From contig NZ_JBAVHX010000004.1 of NCBI RefSeq assembly GCF_049686335.1, positions 682,001-746,000 of the forward strand: DNA of 64,000 nucleotides, read 5' to 3'. The position numbers and the translations under genes are program-made. Every line of letters starts with the position of its first letter. Positions within the stretch are counted from its first letter, which is position 1. Positions 1 to 8,909 of this stretch are shown here, piece after piece. Below the pieces are notes generated by a model. The model saw only the letters and a program-made list of their open reading frames with translations, was not told the DNA's origin and made no database searches. The DNA comes from Buttiauxella sp049686335. Lineage in GTDB: Bacteria > Pseudomonadota > Gammaproteobacteria > Enterobacterales > Enterobacteriaceae.

Positions 1-261
1 GTCATCGCTGATCCCTGTTTCAACGGCGGTCTGTTTTGCTGCCGCGCTATGTTGCATGGCGTCCACGCGATGCACAGCTTCGTCCAGCATTTGGCTAAAC
101 GAGCCGGAAGCAGAACCAGACAGTGAAGAGGCAGACAGTTCCCCGCCAATAGGCTGAGCAGGGGCAATAAACCCTTGTGAAGAGACGAGCATGTTTTGCT
201 GCATTTGTTGCAGCATCGCGAGTTGTGCGGGAGAAATTCCCACCGCCTGAATTTTATCCAT
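1..261 (-). CDS. fliE: Flagellar hook-basal body protein FliE, lateral (Flag-2) type, partial
   Basis: FliE joins the MS ring to the rod in the periplasmic basal body and is an early export substrate. The minus strand reads from an ATG at 259-261 to the window edge without a stop, giving the first 87 residues. The start is MDKIQAVGISPAQLAMLQQM, and a later stretch FSQMLDEAVHRVD matches the FliE pattern (F-L-A-V). The rest of the gene lies outside the window. It begins 31 bases after the lafK stop, so the two are probably co-transcribed. Lateral flagellar clusters place fliE directly after lafK, which supports the call despite the low complexity of the N-terminus. Confidence 0.85.
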   Translation of the reverse strand, partial: MDKIQAVGISPAQLAMLQQMQQNMLVSSQGFIAPAQPIGGELSASSLSGSASGSFSQMLDEAVHRVDAMQHSAAAKQTAVETGISDD

Positions 262-292
262 GTAATGCTTCTTCCTTTTAGACTTAGCGAGG

Positions 293-1333
293 TCAGGCGT
301 AGCAGCCCATGTCGATTCCATTGCCACGCATGGTTGCCAGGCGATAACGCAGAGCACGCGGTGTGATACCCAGCGATTGCGCCGTTCGCGATTTATTGCC
401 GTTATGTTGTTTAAGTAAATCAATGATGTACTGATATTCCGCCAGTCGCCCGTGGACTTTTACGCCACGAATCGCATCAGAAATCGGCATGATATTTGGT
501 GTGCTGACACCCCAGGCGTGACTCACGGGTGGGCTGGTATGCGTGACAGGCAGCGACAAATCCTGCGCCTGAATCACGTCACAGCTGCTCAAAATAAGCC
601 CGCGTTGAATGACGTTTTCCAGCTCGCGAATGTTGCCCGGCCAGGAGTATTTTAATAAGGCCAGGCGAGCGTCATCACTAAGATGTTTATTATGCTGGTG
701 TTTTGGCTGGTATTTTTTAATAAAGCTGAGCGCCAGCGGGATGATATCTTCCGGGCGTTCACGCAGTGGAGCAATATGAATTGGCACCACGGCCAGACGA
801 TAGTATAAATCCTGACGAAAACGACCTTCTGCAATTTCGGTGAGCAAGTCTTTATTGGTTGAAGCGATAATACGAATATCAAGAGGGATTTTTTTATGGC
901 TTCCCAGGCGCTCAACTTCTTGCTCCTGTAAAACCCGTAATAATTTAGCCTGCAAGCCGAGCGGCATATCGCCAATTTCATCAAGCAATAATACGCCATT
1001 ATTTGCCAGTTCAAACTTACCCGCCACACTACTGAGCGCGCCAGTAAAAGCTCCTTTGACATGTCCGAATAAAATCGACTCAAGCATCGTTTCAGGAATA
1101 GCCGCACAATTCACCGCAACATAGGGGGCATTTTCACCCACGCCAAAATGATGAATGGTTCGCGCGATACATTCTTTACCGGTTCCTGTTTCACCGGTAA
1201 TAATTGTCGCCACATTAAATTCAGCAACACGACGGGCTAAATTAAAAGCCTTTATGCTTTCAACCGCATGTGCAATAAATCCATGGCTATTTAAAGTGCC
1301 AACCTGAGTGAAACTATCCATATCTAAACTCAC
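293..1333 (-). CDS. lafK: Sigma-54 dependent activator of lateral flagellar genes, LafK
   Basis: A 346-residue bacterial enhancer-binding protein that should open RpoN promoters of the lateral flagellar genes. The AAA+ domain fills residues 25-260: Walker A GETGTGKE, the sigma-54 contact loop GAFTGA, and Walker B LLLDEIGDM. A FIS-type helix-turn-helix sits at the C-terminus (NKSRTAQSLGITPRALRYRL). There is no N-terminal receiver or other sensor domain, so activity must be set by amount or by a partner. The predicted start is GTG (1331-1333) behind AAGAGA; an in-frame ATG four codons on (1319-1321) is possible. It is divergent from the fliM operon across 458 bases and is followed by fliE. Family and neighbours point to LafK rather than FlrC or FleQ. 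Confidence 0.9.
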   Translation of the reverse strand: MSLDMDSFTQVGTLNSHGFIAHAVESIKAFNLARRVAEFNVATIITGETGTGKECIARTIHHFGVGENAPYVAVNCAAIPETMLESILFGHVKGAFTGALSSVAGKFELANNGVLLLDEIGDMPLGLQAKLLRVLQEQEVERLGSHKKIPLDIRIIASTNKDLLTEIAEGRFRQDLYYRLAVVPIHIAPLRERPEDIIPLALSFIKKYQPKHQHNKHLSDDARLALLKYSWPGNIRELENVIQRGLILSSCDVIQAQDLSLPVTHTSPPVSHAWGVSTPNIMPISDAIRGVKVHGRLAEYQYIIDLLKQHNGNKSRTAQSLGITPRALRYRLATMRGNGIDMGCYA

Positions 1334-1791
1334 AAATCTCTTATCGCATTAATGAAAACTGGAAGAATGAAGTGAAAACCCGTTCAATAATGCTTAAACA
1401 ATCAATAAAAATTCGCTTTGCAAATACCAATAAGAATTTTCCTGGCGGCAGTATACCTAAGCACCATCACTTGTCCCCTCATTAATCCCCTTTAAACAAC
1501 AATTAACAGCAATAACAATAAAGTCATTACAAAACAATGAATTAACAATTAATTAATCGAAATTAATTAACCAAAAACTTAAATAATTAATGTATTAATG
1601 AGCGACCGACGCTTGAACTCAGGACCCCGTGACGACATACTTTACGCCCGTAAATATTCAGCATACGTAGCCAAAAAGATGCCCAAAAAAAAATAACTGT
1701 TTCTCATAATGGTTATTGACTGACTGGCCAGCGCAATGCCGCGCTTTAAAGAAGCACTTACGTAAGCTCACTGAATGATAATGGATAAATC
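1334..1791. other. Divergent AT-rich control region between lafK and fliM
   Basis: This 458-base stretch carries no credible gene. It is strongly AT-rich between about 1480 and 1600, with runs of aattaatt, as expected for a flagellar control region open to H-NS-like binding. A sigma-54 promoter candidate lies near its right end (1725-1739, listed separately). I could not pick out a confident promoter for lafK on the minus strand. Confidence 0.6.
1725..1739 (+). promoter_or_regulatory. Candidate sigma-54 (-24/-12) promoter for the fliM operon
   Basis: The bases TGGCCAGCGCAATGC have the GG and GC dinucleotides exactly ten bases apart, with TGGC at -24 and TGC at -12, close to the RpoN consensus. 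Transcription would begin near 1751, about 40 bases before the fliM ATG. The neighbouring gene codes for a sigma-54 activator, which fits. It rests on pattern only. Confidence 0.6.
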
Positions 1792-2670
1792 ATGCAGAAT
1801 GCATCGCATAGAATTCGTGTTTATCAGGCCAGTGAATGCCCTGAACTCACGCGACTGGATGTCAGTAAACTTGGCAGGGCTTATCATAAGATACCCAAAA
1901 TAATCAGTGTTAAATTTGACAGCATTGAAGCCCGATTAGGGATATTCTTTTTAAAGAAATATCGCCTTAACGCCCTGTTGAATAATATGACGTTTGATAT
2001 TGATTATCATTGCAAAAATGCACAGATTTTCTCTACGCCCTATGGAAACATCGGCTTCGAAATAAATCGTCAATTTCTATTGAGTATTTTGCACACCTAT
2101 TATGGGTTAAGCAAAGAAGGTAACCCGGTATCTTTAGATCTCACCCAATCGGTAACAAAAACAGAAGACAGATTAAAAACAAAACTGGGTCATGAGTTAT
2201 TACAGCTGGTCATGGTCAAAGAAGTTTTAGCTGAAACGCTTGAGCTGAAAAATGATTACACCTCGGTGATCCATCAATGGCCCTATGCAGTTCAGTTCTG
2301 GCTGGAAGGGTATGACGAACATTGTTTTTCGATTCTGTTGGATGCGCATCATGTTGATTTACTGCTCGCCAGTTCGCGGGTAGATAACAATAGCAATGAG
2401 CCTCAGGCTAAAAACCTCTCCTCTGAACAAATTGAGCATATGTTCACAAATATGCCGCTGACGCTGACGGGCCGTCTGGTATCCATCAACCTGACTGTTG
2501 CACAGCTATTAAATATTGGACCGGGCGATATTATCCCCGTTTCACTAAATGAACCTTTACCGGTTTTTATTGAAAAAGAACAGATTTTTAGCTCAGTCGT
2601 TGCTGAAGAACGAGGAAGGTTATATCTATCTGAATTTACTGACAAAACGCCAGAGATGAAGTATGAGTGA
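1792..2670 (+). CDS. fliM: Flagellar motor switch protein FliM, lateral type, short
   Basis: A 292-residue FliM homologue of the C-ring. The C-terminal SpoA/FliN-like domain is clear (about 225-285, with GRLVSINLTVAQLLNIGPGD). The middle domain is diverged and the protein is about 40 residues shorter than usual FliM (about 334). It begins directly with HRIRVYQASECPELTRLD and lacks the N-terminal LSQxEIDALL segment that binds CheY-P. I also do not find the GGxG motif used to contact FliG. It is the first gene of a seven-gene overlapping operon and its stop overlaps fliN by 8 bases. The Shine-Dalgarno sequence is weak. Position and the C-terminal domain make the identity firm. Confidence 0.88.
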   Translation: MQNASHRIRVYQASECPELTRLDVSKLGRAYHKIPKIISVKFDSIEARLGIFFLKKYRLNALLNNMTFDIDYHCKNAQIFSTPYGNIGFEINRQFLLSILHTYYGLSKEGNPVSLDLTQSVTKTEDRLKTKLGHELLQLVMVKEVLAETLELKNDYTSVIHQWPYAVQFWLEGYDEHCFSILLDAHHVDLLLASSRVDNNSNEPQAKNLSSEQIEHMFTNMPLTLTGRLVSINLTVAQLLNIGPGDIIPVSLNEPLPVFIEKEQIFSSVVAEERGRLYLSEFTDKTPEMKYE

Positions 2671-3055
2671 TCAAAATGACCTGTCCATTGATTTTAATCT
2701 GGACGAAATCGACCTGCCAGAAACTACCGGACATGAAGCCGACGTTCCGCTCAGTAAAACGGTAGAAAAGACGGCGACTGAAAGCCGCAGCGAACAGTTG
2801 CGCAAAATGGCGTTGTTCAGCCGTATTCCCGTCAATCTGACCTTAGAAGTGGCGTCAGTGAGCATTTCACTGGCTGAGCTGATGACCATTACCAACGACA
2901 GTGTGATTGAGCTGGACAAAATGGCCGGGGAACCGCTGGATCTGAAAGTGAATGGCATTCAATTCGGTAAAGCCGAAGTGGTGGTGCTTAACGACAAATA
3001 CGGCCTGCGTATCATTGAATTCAGCAATCACGATTTAGGCAAACTGACGCAATGA
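2663..3055 (+). CDS. fliN: Flagellar motor switch protein FliN, lateral type
   Basis: A 130-residue C-ring protein with a variable acidic N-terminus (1-50) and a C-terminal SpoA domain (about 52-128: SRIPVNLTLEVASVSISLAE, then VNGIQFGKAEVVVLNDKYGL). FliN forms the base of the C-ring and docks the FliH-FliI export ATPase complex. The start overlaps the end of fliM and the stop overlaps the ATG of fliP, so translation is probably coupled. Length and motifs are those of normal FliN. Confidence 0.93.
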   Translation: MSDQNDLSIDFNLDEIDLPETTGHEADVPLSKTVEKTATESRSEQLRKMALFSRIPVNLTLEVASVSISLAELMTITNDSVIELDKMAGEPLDLKVNGIQFGKAEVVVLNDKYGLRIIEFSNHDLGKLTQ

Positions 3056-3813
3056 GTCGAACTTTTCGCTCTGGTGGCCTGGGGTTACTGCTGTTAACCG
3101 GGCTATTGATTTCGCCTCACCTGCTGGCGGCTAATGGGGATATTACCCTGTTGAGCACCACCAGTAACGGTACGGGCCAGGATTACAGCGTCAAGATTGA
3201 GATTCTGATCCTGATGACCCTGCTCGGCTTATTGCCGATCATGGTGCTGATGATGACCTGCTTCACACGCTTTATTATTGTGCTGGCTATTTTGCGCCAG
3301 GCGCTTGGCTTGCAGCAAAGTCCGCCGAATAAAATCCTGACCGGTATTGCACTGGCGCTCACCATGCTGGTGATGCGCCCGGTGTGGACCACGGTTTATG
3401 ACCAGGCCATTGTTCCGTATCAGAATGATGCAATTACGCTAAAAGAAGCCCTGAACACCGCTGAACAGCCACTTAAGAAATACATGCTGGCTCAAACCAG
3501 TAAAACCTCTATGGCACAGATAATGACAATTGCCGGCGAGAAAGGGGATCCCAATGCCATGGATCTCAGCATTGTGGTGCCCGCCTTTGTGCTGAGCGAG
3601 CTGAAAACCGCGTTCCAGATTGGCTTTATGATTTACATTCCGTTCCTGATTATCGATCTCATCGTCGCGAGTATTCTGATGGCGATGGGGATGATGATGC
3701 TGTCGCCGCTGATCGTCTCTTTGCCGTTCAAGCTGATGCTGTTTGTTCTTTGCGATGGCTGGAACCTGATAGTCAGCACGCTGACGACAAGTGTTCAGGG
3801 AGTCTCAGGATGA
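3052..3813 (+). CDS. fliP: Flagellar type III export gate protein FliP
   Basis: A 253-residue integral membrane protein of the export gate, which forms a FliP5-FliQ4-FliR1 helical assembly. It has a cleavable signal peptide (about 1-26, ending LLAANG) and then hydrophobic helices. The family motif MTCFTRFIIVLAILRQALGL follows the first mature helix, and the C-terminal pair of helices includes MGMMMLSPLIVSLPFKLMLF. It begins in an ATGA overlap with fliN and ends overlapping fliQ. Length is that of other FliP proteins. Confidence 0.95.
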   Translation: MSRTFRSGGLGLLLLTGLLISPHLLAANGDITLLSTTSNGTGQDYSVKIEILILMTLLGLLPIMVLMMTCFTRFIIVLAILRQALGLQQSPPNKILTGIALALTMLVMRPVWTTVYDQAIVPYQNDAITLKEALNTAEQPLKKYMLAQTSKTSMAQIMTIAGEKGDPNAMDLSIVVPAFVLSELKTAFQIGFMIYIPFLIIDLIVASILMAMGMMMLSPLIVSLPFKLMLFVLCDGWNLIVSTLTTSVQGVSG

Positions 3814-4082
3814 TGACCATGGATACCGCCGGAGAGATCATGTCCGGCGCCATTATGTTAGTGCTGATTATTTCAGTGGTGGCGATTGTCCCAAGCCTGT
3901 TGGTCGGCCTGGTGGTGAGTATTTTCCAGGCGACCACGCAAATTAATGAACAGACGCTGAGTTTTTTACCGCGCCTGGTCGTGACGTTGTTGGTTCTGGT
4001 GGTGGCGGGAAAATGGATGTTGATCAAGCTGTCAGATTTCACGATTGAAATTTTTCATCAGGCTGCACGGTTGGTTGGCTAA
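3810..4082 (+). CDS. fliQ: Flagellar type III export gate protein FliQ
   Basis: A 90-residue protein with two membrane helices and the conserved cytoplasmic turn FQATTQINEQTLSFLPRL. The frame stays open to an upstream ATG at 3750, but family length and the ATGA overlap with the fliP stop favour the ATG at 3810, preceded by GGAG at 3799-3802. Two further in-frame ATGs follow closely (3813 and 3819). It works with FliP and FliR in the export channel. Confidence 0.93.
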   Translation: MMTMDTAGEIMSGAIMLVLIISVVAIVPSLLVGLVVSIFQATTQINEQTLSFLPRLVVTLLVLVVAGKWMLIKLSDFTIEIFHQAARLVG

Positions 4083-4088
4083 ACCATT

Positions 4089-4862
4089 ATGGGCTTTGAC
4101 ATCCAGACCTTGATCGCCCCGTTAATGGCCGCTTTTCTGCCATTTGTCCGCATACTTTCGTTTATTCACTTCAGCCCGGTCTTTGACCAACGCTCTATTT
4201 CACGGCGCATCAAAATTGGACTCGCGATTGCGCTTACTGCGGTTATCTCCCCGATGTTGCATCAGGCGGTGGTGTTAACTGAGCTTCTGTCGATGCGAAG
4301 TGTGGTGCTGATTGGCGAGCAGATCCTGTGGGGCTTTTTGTCTGGTGCCATGCTGCAACTGGTGTTTATCGTCCTCCAGACTGCCGGACATATTCTTTCA
4401 ATGAATATGGGGCTCGGGATGGCGGTGATGAACGATCCGAGCAACGGTAATTCCACCACGGTGATTTCCCAAATTATCTTTGTTTACAGCGTGCTGCTTT
4501 TTTTCACCCTGGACGGACATTTGCTGCTTGTGACCATACTGTATAAGAGCTTTACCTACTGGCCGCCAGGCCAGGCAATCACCTCACTTTCGTTGCAAAC
4601 GCTAGTGCAAAGCCTTGGCTGGCTCGTCTCCTCAGCGGTGTTAATCGCGCTACCGACCGGCTTTGTCATGCTGATGGTGCAGGGTTCGTTTGGCTTGCTG
4701 AACCGCATCTCCCCTACCCTCAACCTGTTTTCATTAGGTTTCCCTATCAGCATGCTGTTCGGGTTGCTGTGCCTGGCATTAATGGTGAGCAACATTCCTG
4801 AACACTATCTCAGCCTGACGAACTACATTCTCGGCAAACTTGATGCTATCCGGGTTTACTGA
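4089..4862 (+). CDS. fliR: Flagellar type III export gate protein FliR
   Basis: A 257-residue multi-helix membrane protein. The family pattern is clear: AAFLPFVRILSFIHFSPVFD at the N-terminus, GEQILWGFLSGAMLQLVF, and the motif GLLNRISPTLNLFSLGFPIS near residue 205. It caps the FliPQR channel. Six bases separate it from fliQ, and its TGA shares one base with the flhB ATG, so the operon stays tightly coupled. Confidence 0.95.
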   Translation: MGFDIQTLIAPLMAAFLPFVRILSFIHFSPVFDQRSISRRIKIGLAIALTAVISPMLHQAVVLTELLSMRSVVLIGEQILWGFLSGAMLQLVFIVLQTAGHILSMNMGLGMAVMNDPSNGNSTTVISQIIFVYSVLLFFTLDGHLLLVTILYKSFTYWPPGQAITSLSLQTLVQSLGWLVSSAVLIALPTGFVMLMVQGSFGLLNRISPTLNLFSLGFPISMLFGLLCLALMVSNIPEHYLSLTNYILGKLDAIRVY

Positions 4863-5995
4863 TGTCAGGTTCAGGAGATAAAAGCGAAAAGGCCACCCAC
4901 GGCAAACTTCGCAAAGCACGAGAAAAAGGGGATATTGCCCGCTCAAAAGACTTAACCATGGCCGCAGGCCTGGTCACGTCTCTTATCACCCTGATGCTGT
5001 TTTTCCCGTTCTATCGGCAGTTGGTGCAGGACTCCTTTTTTTCCGTCGCCACCATGGCGAGCAAGCTCAACGACGATGCAGCACTTGAGCAATTTCTGAT
5101 GCACCATGTCTGGCTGCTGCTGAAATTTATCCTGACATTAGTGCCTATCCCGGTGGTTTGCGTGCTGACAACCCTGGTGCCTGGCGGTTGGGTTTTTACC
5201 CCCAATAAGCTGCTGCCGGATTTTAAAAAGATCAGCCCCATTAGTGGCCTGAAACGCATGTTTTCCGCCAGCCACTACGTTGAGGTGCTGAAAATGCTGC
5301 TGAAATGCAGCGTGTTAATGGCCGTCTTATGGTCATTGATTCAGGATAATTTGCCTGAATTACTCGGGTTGCAGCGCATCTGGTTGCGCCAGGGAATTGA
5401 AGAAGGTTTGCATATTCTGCGTCAGTCATTCTGGTGGCTGCTCGGCGTCATCATTCTCTTTGCCTTTATTGATGTCCCGTTATCCATTTTTATGTTTATG
5501 AAAAAGATGCGCATGACCAAGCAAGAAGTGCGCGATGAACATAAAAACAACGACGGGAATCCGCAGGTAAAAGGCCGTATCCGCCAGTTGCAACGACAAA
5601 TGGCGCAGGGGCAGATTAATAAAGTCGTACCAGACGCAGATGTGATTTTAACTAACCCGACGCACTATGCCGTGGCGTTGAAATATGACCCGGATAAAGC
5701 ACAGGCGCCGTTTATCGTGGCTAAAGGCATCGATGATATCGCGCTCTATATCCGCGAGGTCGCCGCACAACATCAGGTAGAAGTGGTGGAGTTTCCACCG
5801 CTGGCTCGCGCCATTTATCACAGCACGCGGGTCAATCAACAAATCCCTTCCCAGCTATTTCGCGCCATTGCTCATGTGCTCACTTACGTGATGCAAATTA
5901 AAGCGTGGCGTAATGGACGCAGCGATATCAAGCCGCAATTGAATACGTATATGGACATCCCAAAAGAGGTAACGAAAAGCGATGGCAAACGGTAG
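4862..5995 (+). CDS. flhB: Flagellar export substrate-specificity switch protein FlhB
   Basis: A 377-residue protein with four membrane helices (about 30-210) and a cytoplasmic C-domain. It carries the autocleavage motif NPTH (in ILTNPTHYAVALKY), which cuts between N and P and flips export from rod/hook to filament substrates. The N-terminus GDKSEKATHGKLRKAREKGD is the family signature. It overlaps flhA by 14 bases. All key residues are present, so it should be functional. Confidence 0.95.
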   Translation: MSGSGDKSEKATHGKLRKAREKGDIARSKDLTMAAGLVTSLITLMLFFPFYRQLVQDSFFSVATMASKLNDDAALEQFLMHHVWLLLKFILTLVPIPVVCVLTTLVPGGWVFTPNKLLPDFKKISPISGLKRMFSASHYVEVLKMLLKCSVLMAVLWSLIQDNLPELLGLQRIWLRQGIEEGLHILRQSFWWLLGVIILFAFIDVPLSIFMFMKKMRMTKQEVRDEHKNNDGNPQVKGRIRQLQRQMAQGQINKVVPDADVILTNPTHYAVALKYDPDKAQAPFIVAKGIDDIALYIREVAAQHQVEVVEFPPLARAIYHSTRVNQQIPSQLFRAIAHVLTYVMQIKAWRNGRSDIKPQLNTYMDIPKEVTKSDGKR

Positions 5996-8078
5996 TTTTA
6001 AACATTATTTCAATCTGATACGGCGCAGTAACGTGGGCATTCCCCTGTTATTGCTGTGCGTGCTGGCGATGGTTATGTTGCCGCTGTCACCCCTGGTCCT
6101 CGATATACTGTTTACCTTTAATATTGTGCTGGCGGTGATTGTGTTGCTGGTTTCGGTAAACAGTAAACGCCCGCTAGATTTTGCAATATTCCCGACCATT
6201 TTGTTGATTACCACACTGATGCGTTTGACGCTAAACGTTGCGTCAACCCGTGTGGTGTTACTGCATGGTCACGAAGGTGAAGGAGCCGCAGGTAAAGTTA
6301 TCGAAGCCTTTGGCCAGGTGGTTATCGGCGGTAATTTTGTTGTCGGCTTCGTGGTGTTTGTCATTCTGATGATCATCAACTTCGTGGTGGTCACCAAAGG
6401 GGCTGAGCGTATTTCAGAAGTCTCCGCCCGATTTACCCTCGATGCGCTGCCCGGCAAACAAATGGCCATTGATGCCGACCTGAATGCGGGGCTTATCAAT
6501 CAGGAACAGGCGCGTATCCGGCGACAAGATGTGTCCGGTGAAGCGGATTTTTATGGCGCGATGGACGGCGCCTCAAAATTTGTGCGTGGCGATGCGATTG
6601 CCGGGATCATGATCCTGATAATCAACATCATTGGCGGTATCTGTATCGGTGTTTTTGCCCATAATCTGGATGTCGGCCATTCGTTCCAGCAATATGTTTT
6701 GCTGTCCATTGGTGATGGCCTGGTCGCGCAAATCCCTTCCCTGCTGCTTTCAACGGCAGCAGCCATTATTGTTACCCGAGTCGGTGACGGTAACGACATC
6801 AGCAGCGAAATAAACACGCAACTGCTGGCTCGCCCTTCCATCCTCTATACCGCCGCATTCGTGATGTTTGTGTTGGCTATCGTGCCAGGCATGCCGCACA
6901 TCGCCTTCCTAAGCTTTACCGCCCTGCTGTTGTTTGCTGCATGGAAACAGAGCAAACGGGTATCGGCCCCGCAGCCAGAAGTTGAAATAGAAGCCATTAA
7001 CGAAGCGATTTCACACGATAATCCGCCCGTTATTGACTGGGATAGCATTCCTCAAGTGGAACCGATTGGCCTGAATCTCGGCTATAAACTGGTGACTCTG
7101 GTGGATACCACGCGGGGAAGCCCACTGTCTCAACGTATTCGTGGTGTACGGCAGGTGATTTCTGAAACCTGCGGCGTGCTGTTACCCGAAATTCGCATCA
7201 GGGAAAACTTCCGCCTGAAACCTTCGCAATATGCCATTTATATCAATGGCATTCGCATCGCGACCGGTGAAGTGCACGCGGACAAATTAATGGCGATACC
7301 CGGCGCGGAGTTGTATGGCGAGATTGACGGCGTACTGGATACTGACCCGGCTTACGAAATGGCCATCACCTGGATTTTACCGGAGCAGAAAGCCAAAGCG
7401 CTTAATCTGGGATATCAGGTGGTGGATTGCGCCAGTGTGGTCGCCACCCATGTGAATAAAATCGCCCGTAACTATTTGCCTGAACTGTTTAATTACGACG
7501 ATATTACTCACCTGCACCACCGTCTGAGCCAGCAAGCACCAAAACTGGCTGAAGACCTTGTATCGCAGCTTAACTACAGTTTACTGCTGCGTGTTTATCG
7601 CCAGTTGTTGCTGGAGCAAATCTCGCTTAAAGACATTAATACTATTGCGGCAACCCTGCTGGAAAGTGCTGCGCTGACCAAAGACCCGGTGTTATTAACC
7701 TCAGATGTGCGTTTCGCTCTGCGCCGCGCCATAATCCATAAAATTAATGGCGAGAAACGCAGCCTGCAGGCGTATACGCTTGATAATGAGCTGGAAAACA
7801 TTCTGCTTAATGCACTTAATCATGCGCAGCAAAGTGGAAAAGTCGGGCTGGATAACTTCCCGGTTGACCCGAATATTCTGACGCAGTTGCAGAACACGAT
7901 GCCGATGATTCAGGAACATATGAAAGCGCAGGGAATGCCGCCGTTGCTGCTGGTTACGCCGCAACTACGGCCGCTGATTTCCCGCTATGGCCGCCTGTTC
8001 GCTTCCGGTTTGCATGTGTTGTCTTACAACGAAGTTCCTGATGAAGCAGATCTGAATATTGTCGGAACGCTGGCCTGA
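5982..8078 (+). CDS. flhA: Flagellar export gate protein FlhA, lateral type
   Basis: A 698-residue protein with about eight N-terminal membrane helices (1-330), the cytoplasmic loop carrying the family signature (LPGKQMAIDADLNAGLI), and a large C-terminal domain that docks chaperone-substrate complexes. FlhA couples proton flow to export. It is the last gene of the operon and is intact, unlike the relic fhiA of E. coli K-12. A stem-loop follows the stop codon before the convergent EAL gene. Confidence 0.95.
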   Translation: MANGSFKHYFNLIRRSNVGIPLLLLCVLAMVMLPLSPLVLDILFTFNIVLAVIVLLVSVNSKRPLDFAIFPTILLITTLMRLTLNVASTRVVLLHGHEGEGAAGKVIEAFGQVVIGGNFVVGFVVFVILMIINFVVVTKGAERISEVSARFTLDALPGKQMAIDADLNAGLINQEQARIRRQDVSGEADFYGAMDGASKFVRGDAIAGIMILIINIIGGICIGVFAHNLDVGHSFQQYVLLSIGDGLVAQIPSLLLSTAAAIIVTRVGDGNDISSEINTQLLARPSILYTAAFVMFVLAIVPGMPHIAFLSFTALLLFAAWKQSKRVSAPQPEVEIEAINEAISHDNPPVIDWDSIPQVEPIGLNLGYKLVTLVDTTRGSPLSQRIRGVRQVISETCGVLLPEIRIRENFRLKPSQYAIYINGIRIATGEVHADKLMAIPGAELYGEIDGVLDTDPAYEMAITWILPEQKAKALNLGYQVVDCASVVATHVNKIARNYLPELFNYDDITHLHHRLSQQAPKLAEDLVSQLNYSLLLRVYRQLLLEQISLKDINTIAATLLESAALTKDPVLLTSDVRFALRRAIIHKINGEKRSLQAYTLDNELENILLNALNHAQQSGKVGLDNFPVDPNILTQLQNTMPMIQEHMKAQGMPPLLLVTPQLRPLISRYGRLFASGLHVLSYNEVPDEADLNIVGTLA

Positions 8079-8083
8079 CAGCG

Positions 8084-8116
8084 AGCCCAGCGTCGGGTTG
8101 AGAAAGGCGCTGGGCT
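8084..8116. terminator. Stem-loop between convergent flhA and EAL gene
   Basis: Nine-base arms AGCCCAGCG (8084-8092) and CGCTGGGCT (8108-8116) enclose a 15-base loop, with ATTT following on the plus strand. It lies where flhA and the convergent EAL gene meet and could stop transcription from the flagellar operon. The T run is short, so termination is only probable. Confidence 0.55.
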
Positions 8117-8873
8117 ATTTGAGTATGTAAGTTTTCACAAAATCTATTTTCTTCATCGGGCGGGAAAAAAGAAAGCCCTGAGCCAACTCGACATTGTGCT
8201 TGAGCAACATTGAGGTTTGCGCCATCGTTTCAACGCCTTCAGCGATAATTGAAGCGTTATTTTTATGCGCCGCCAGAATGAGCTGATGGGTTTTCTCGCT
8301 ATGACCGGTTTTCAGACAATCACGATCCAGCTTGATAAAATCGCACTCTGCCAGGGCCTGCCGGTTATGCACGTCATCAATGGTGGCTATATCATCCCAG
8401 GCAAAAGCAAAGCCTTCATCCTGTAAGCGTTGAATATTTAGTTGACCGACTGGCGATAATGCTTCAGCCGATCGGGTTATCTCAAAAATCACACTCTTCG
8501 GCAATATCCCATATTCATTCTGCAGATCAATAATAATTTCCGCAAAGCCTTCGTCATTAAGCTGACGGGTTGCCAGATTAATGCTGAGGAAAAAATCAGG
8601 TTTCTCCTTTAACACATCTTGCTGAAGAAACTCAAAAGCTTTACCGATAATGTATTTACCTACGTTGATAATTCCGTCGTTCTCTTCAAGCTGTTGTAAG
8701 AATTTTGCAGGCTGAATAATATTGTGGCGATGTACACCGCGTAATAACACTTCAGCACCAACGCACTGAAAAGTTGATAAATTAAATATAGGCTGGACGA
8801 AGAAATCCACTACTCTTGAATATTCACAGTGAGTGATTTTTCTTAAAATAAAATTTGAGCCAATTTCGCTCAT
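8115..8873 (-). CDS. EAL-domain protein, probable cyclic-di-GMP phosphodiesterase (downstream copy)
   Basis: A 252-residue stand-alone EAL protein without membrane segments. The signature reads EVL (GAEVLLRG). Metal and catalytic positions can be followed: N in SINLA, E in FEITR, DD in WDDIAT, K in IKLD, E in AEGVET, Q in AQGFLF. Loop 6, normally DDFGTG, is WDDIAT, and the glutamate of the ExTE motif is R. Activity may therefore be lowered, or the protein may only bind c-di-GMP. It lies 36 bases after its paralogue and has a good Shine-Dalgarno sequence (GAGGG). Both follow a GGDEF gene, apparently one operon, and all face the lateral flagellar operon. Confidence 0.82.
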   Translation of the reverse strand: MSEIGSNFILRKITHCEYSRVVDFFVQPIFNLSTFQCVGAEVLLRGVHRHNIIQPAKFLQQLEENDGIINVGKYIIGKAFEFLQQDVLKEKPDFFLSINLATRQLNDEGFAEIIIDLQNEYGILPKSVIFEITRSAEALSPVGQLNIQRLQDEGFAFAWDDIATIDDVHNRQALAECDFIKLDRDCLKTGHSEKTHQLILAAHKNNASIIAEGVETMAQTSMLLKHNVELAQGFLFSRPMKKIDFVKTYILK

Positions 8874-8909
8874 GTTACACCCTCTTTATAATACGGGAAT
8901 GGGGAATTT

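Noticed and set aside
1603..1640. Stretch CGCTTGAACTCAGGACCCC looks like the T-arm side of a tRNA read backwards.
   Set aside because: No acceptor pairing, anticodon arm or D-arm can be found around it; too short to call even a tRNA relic.
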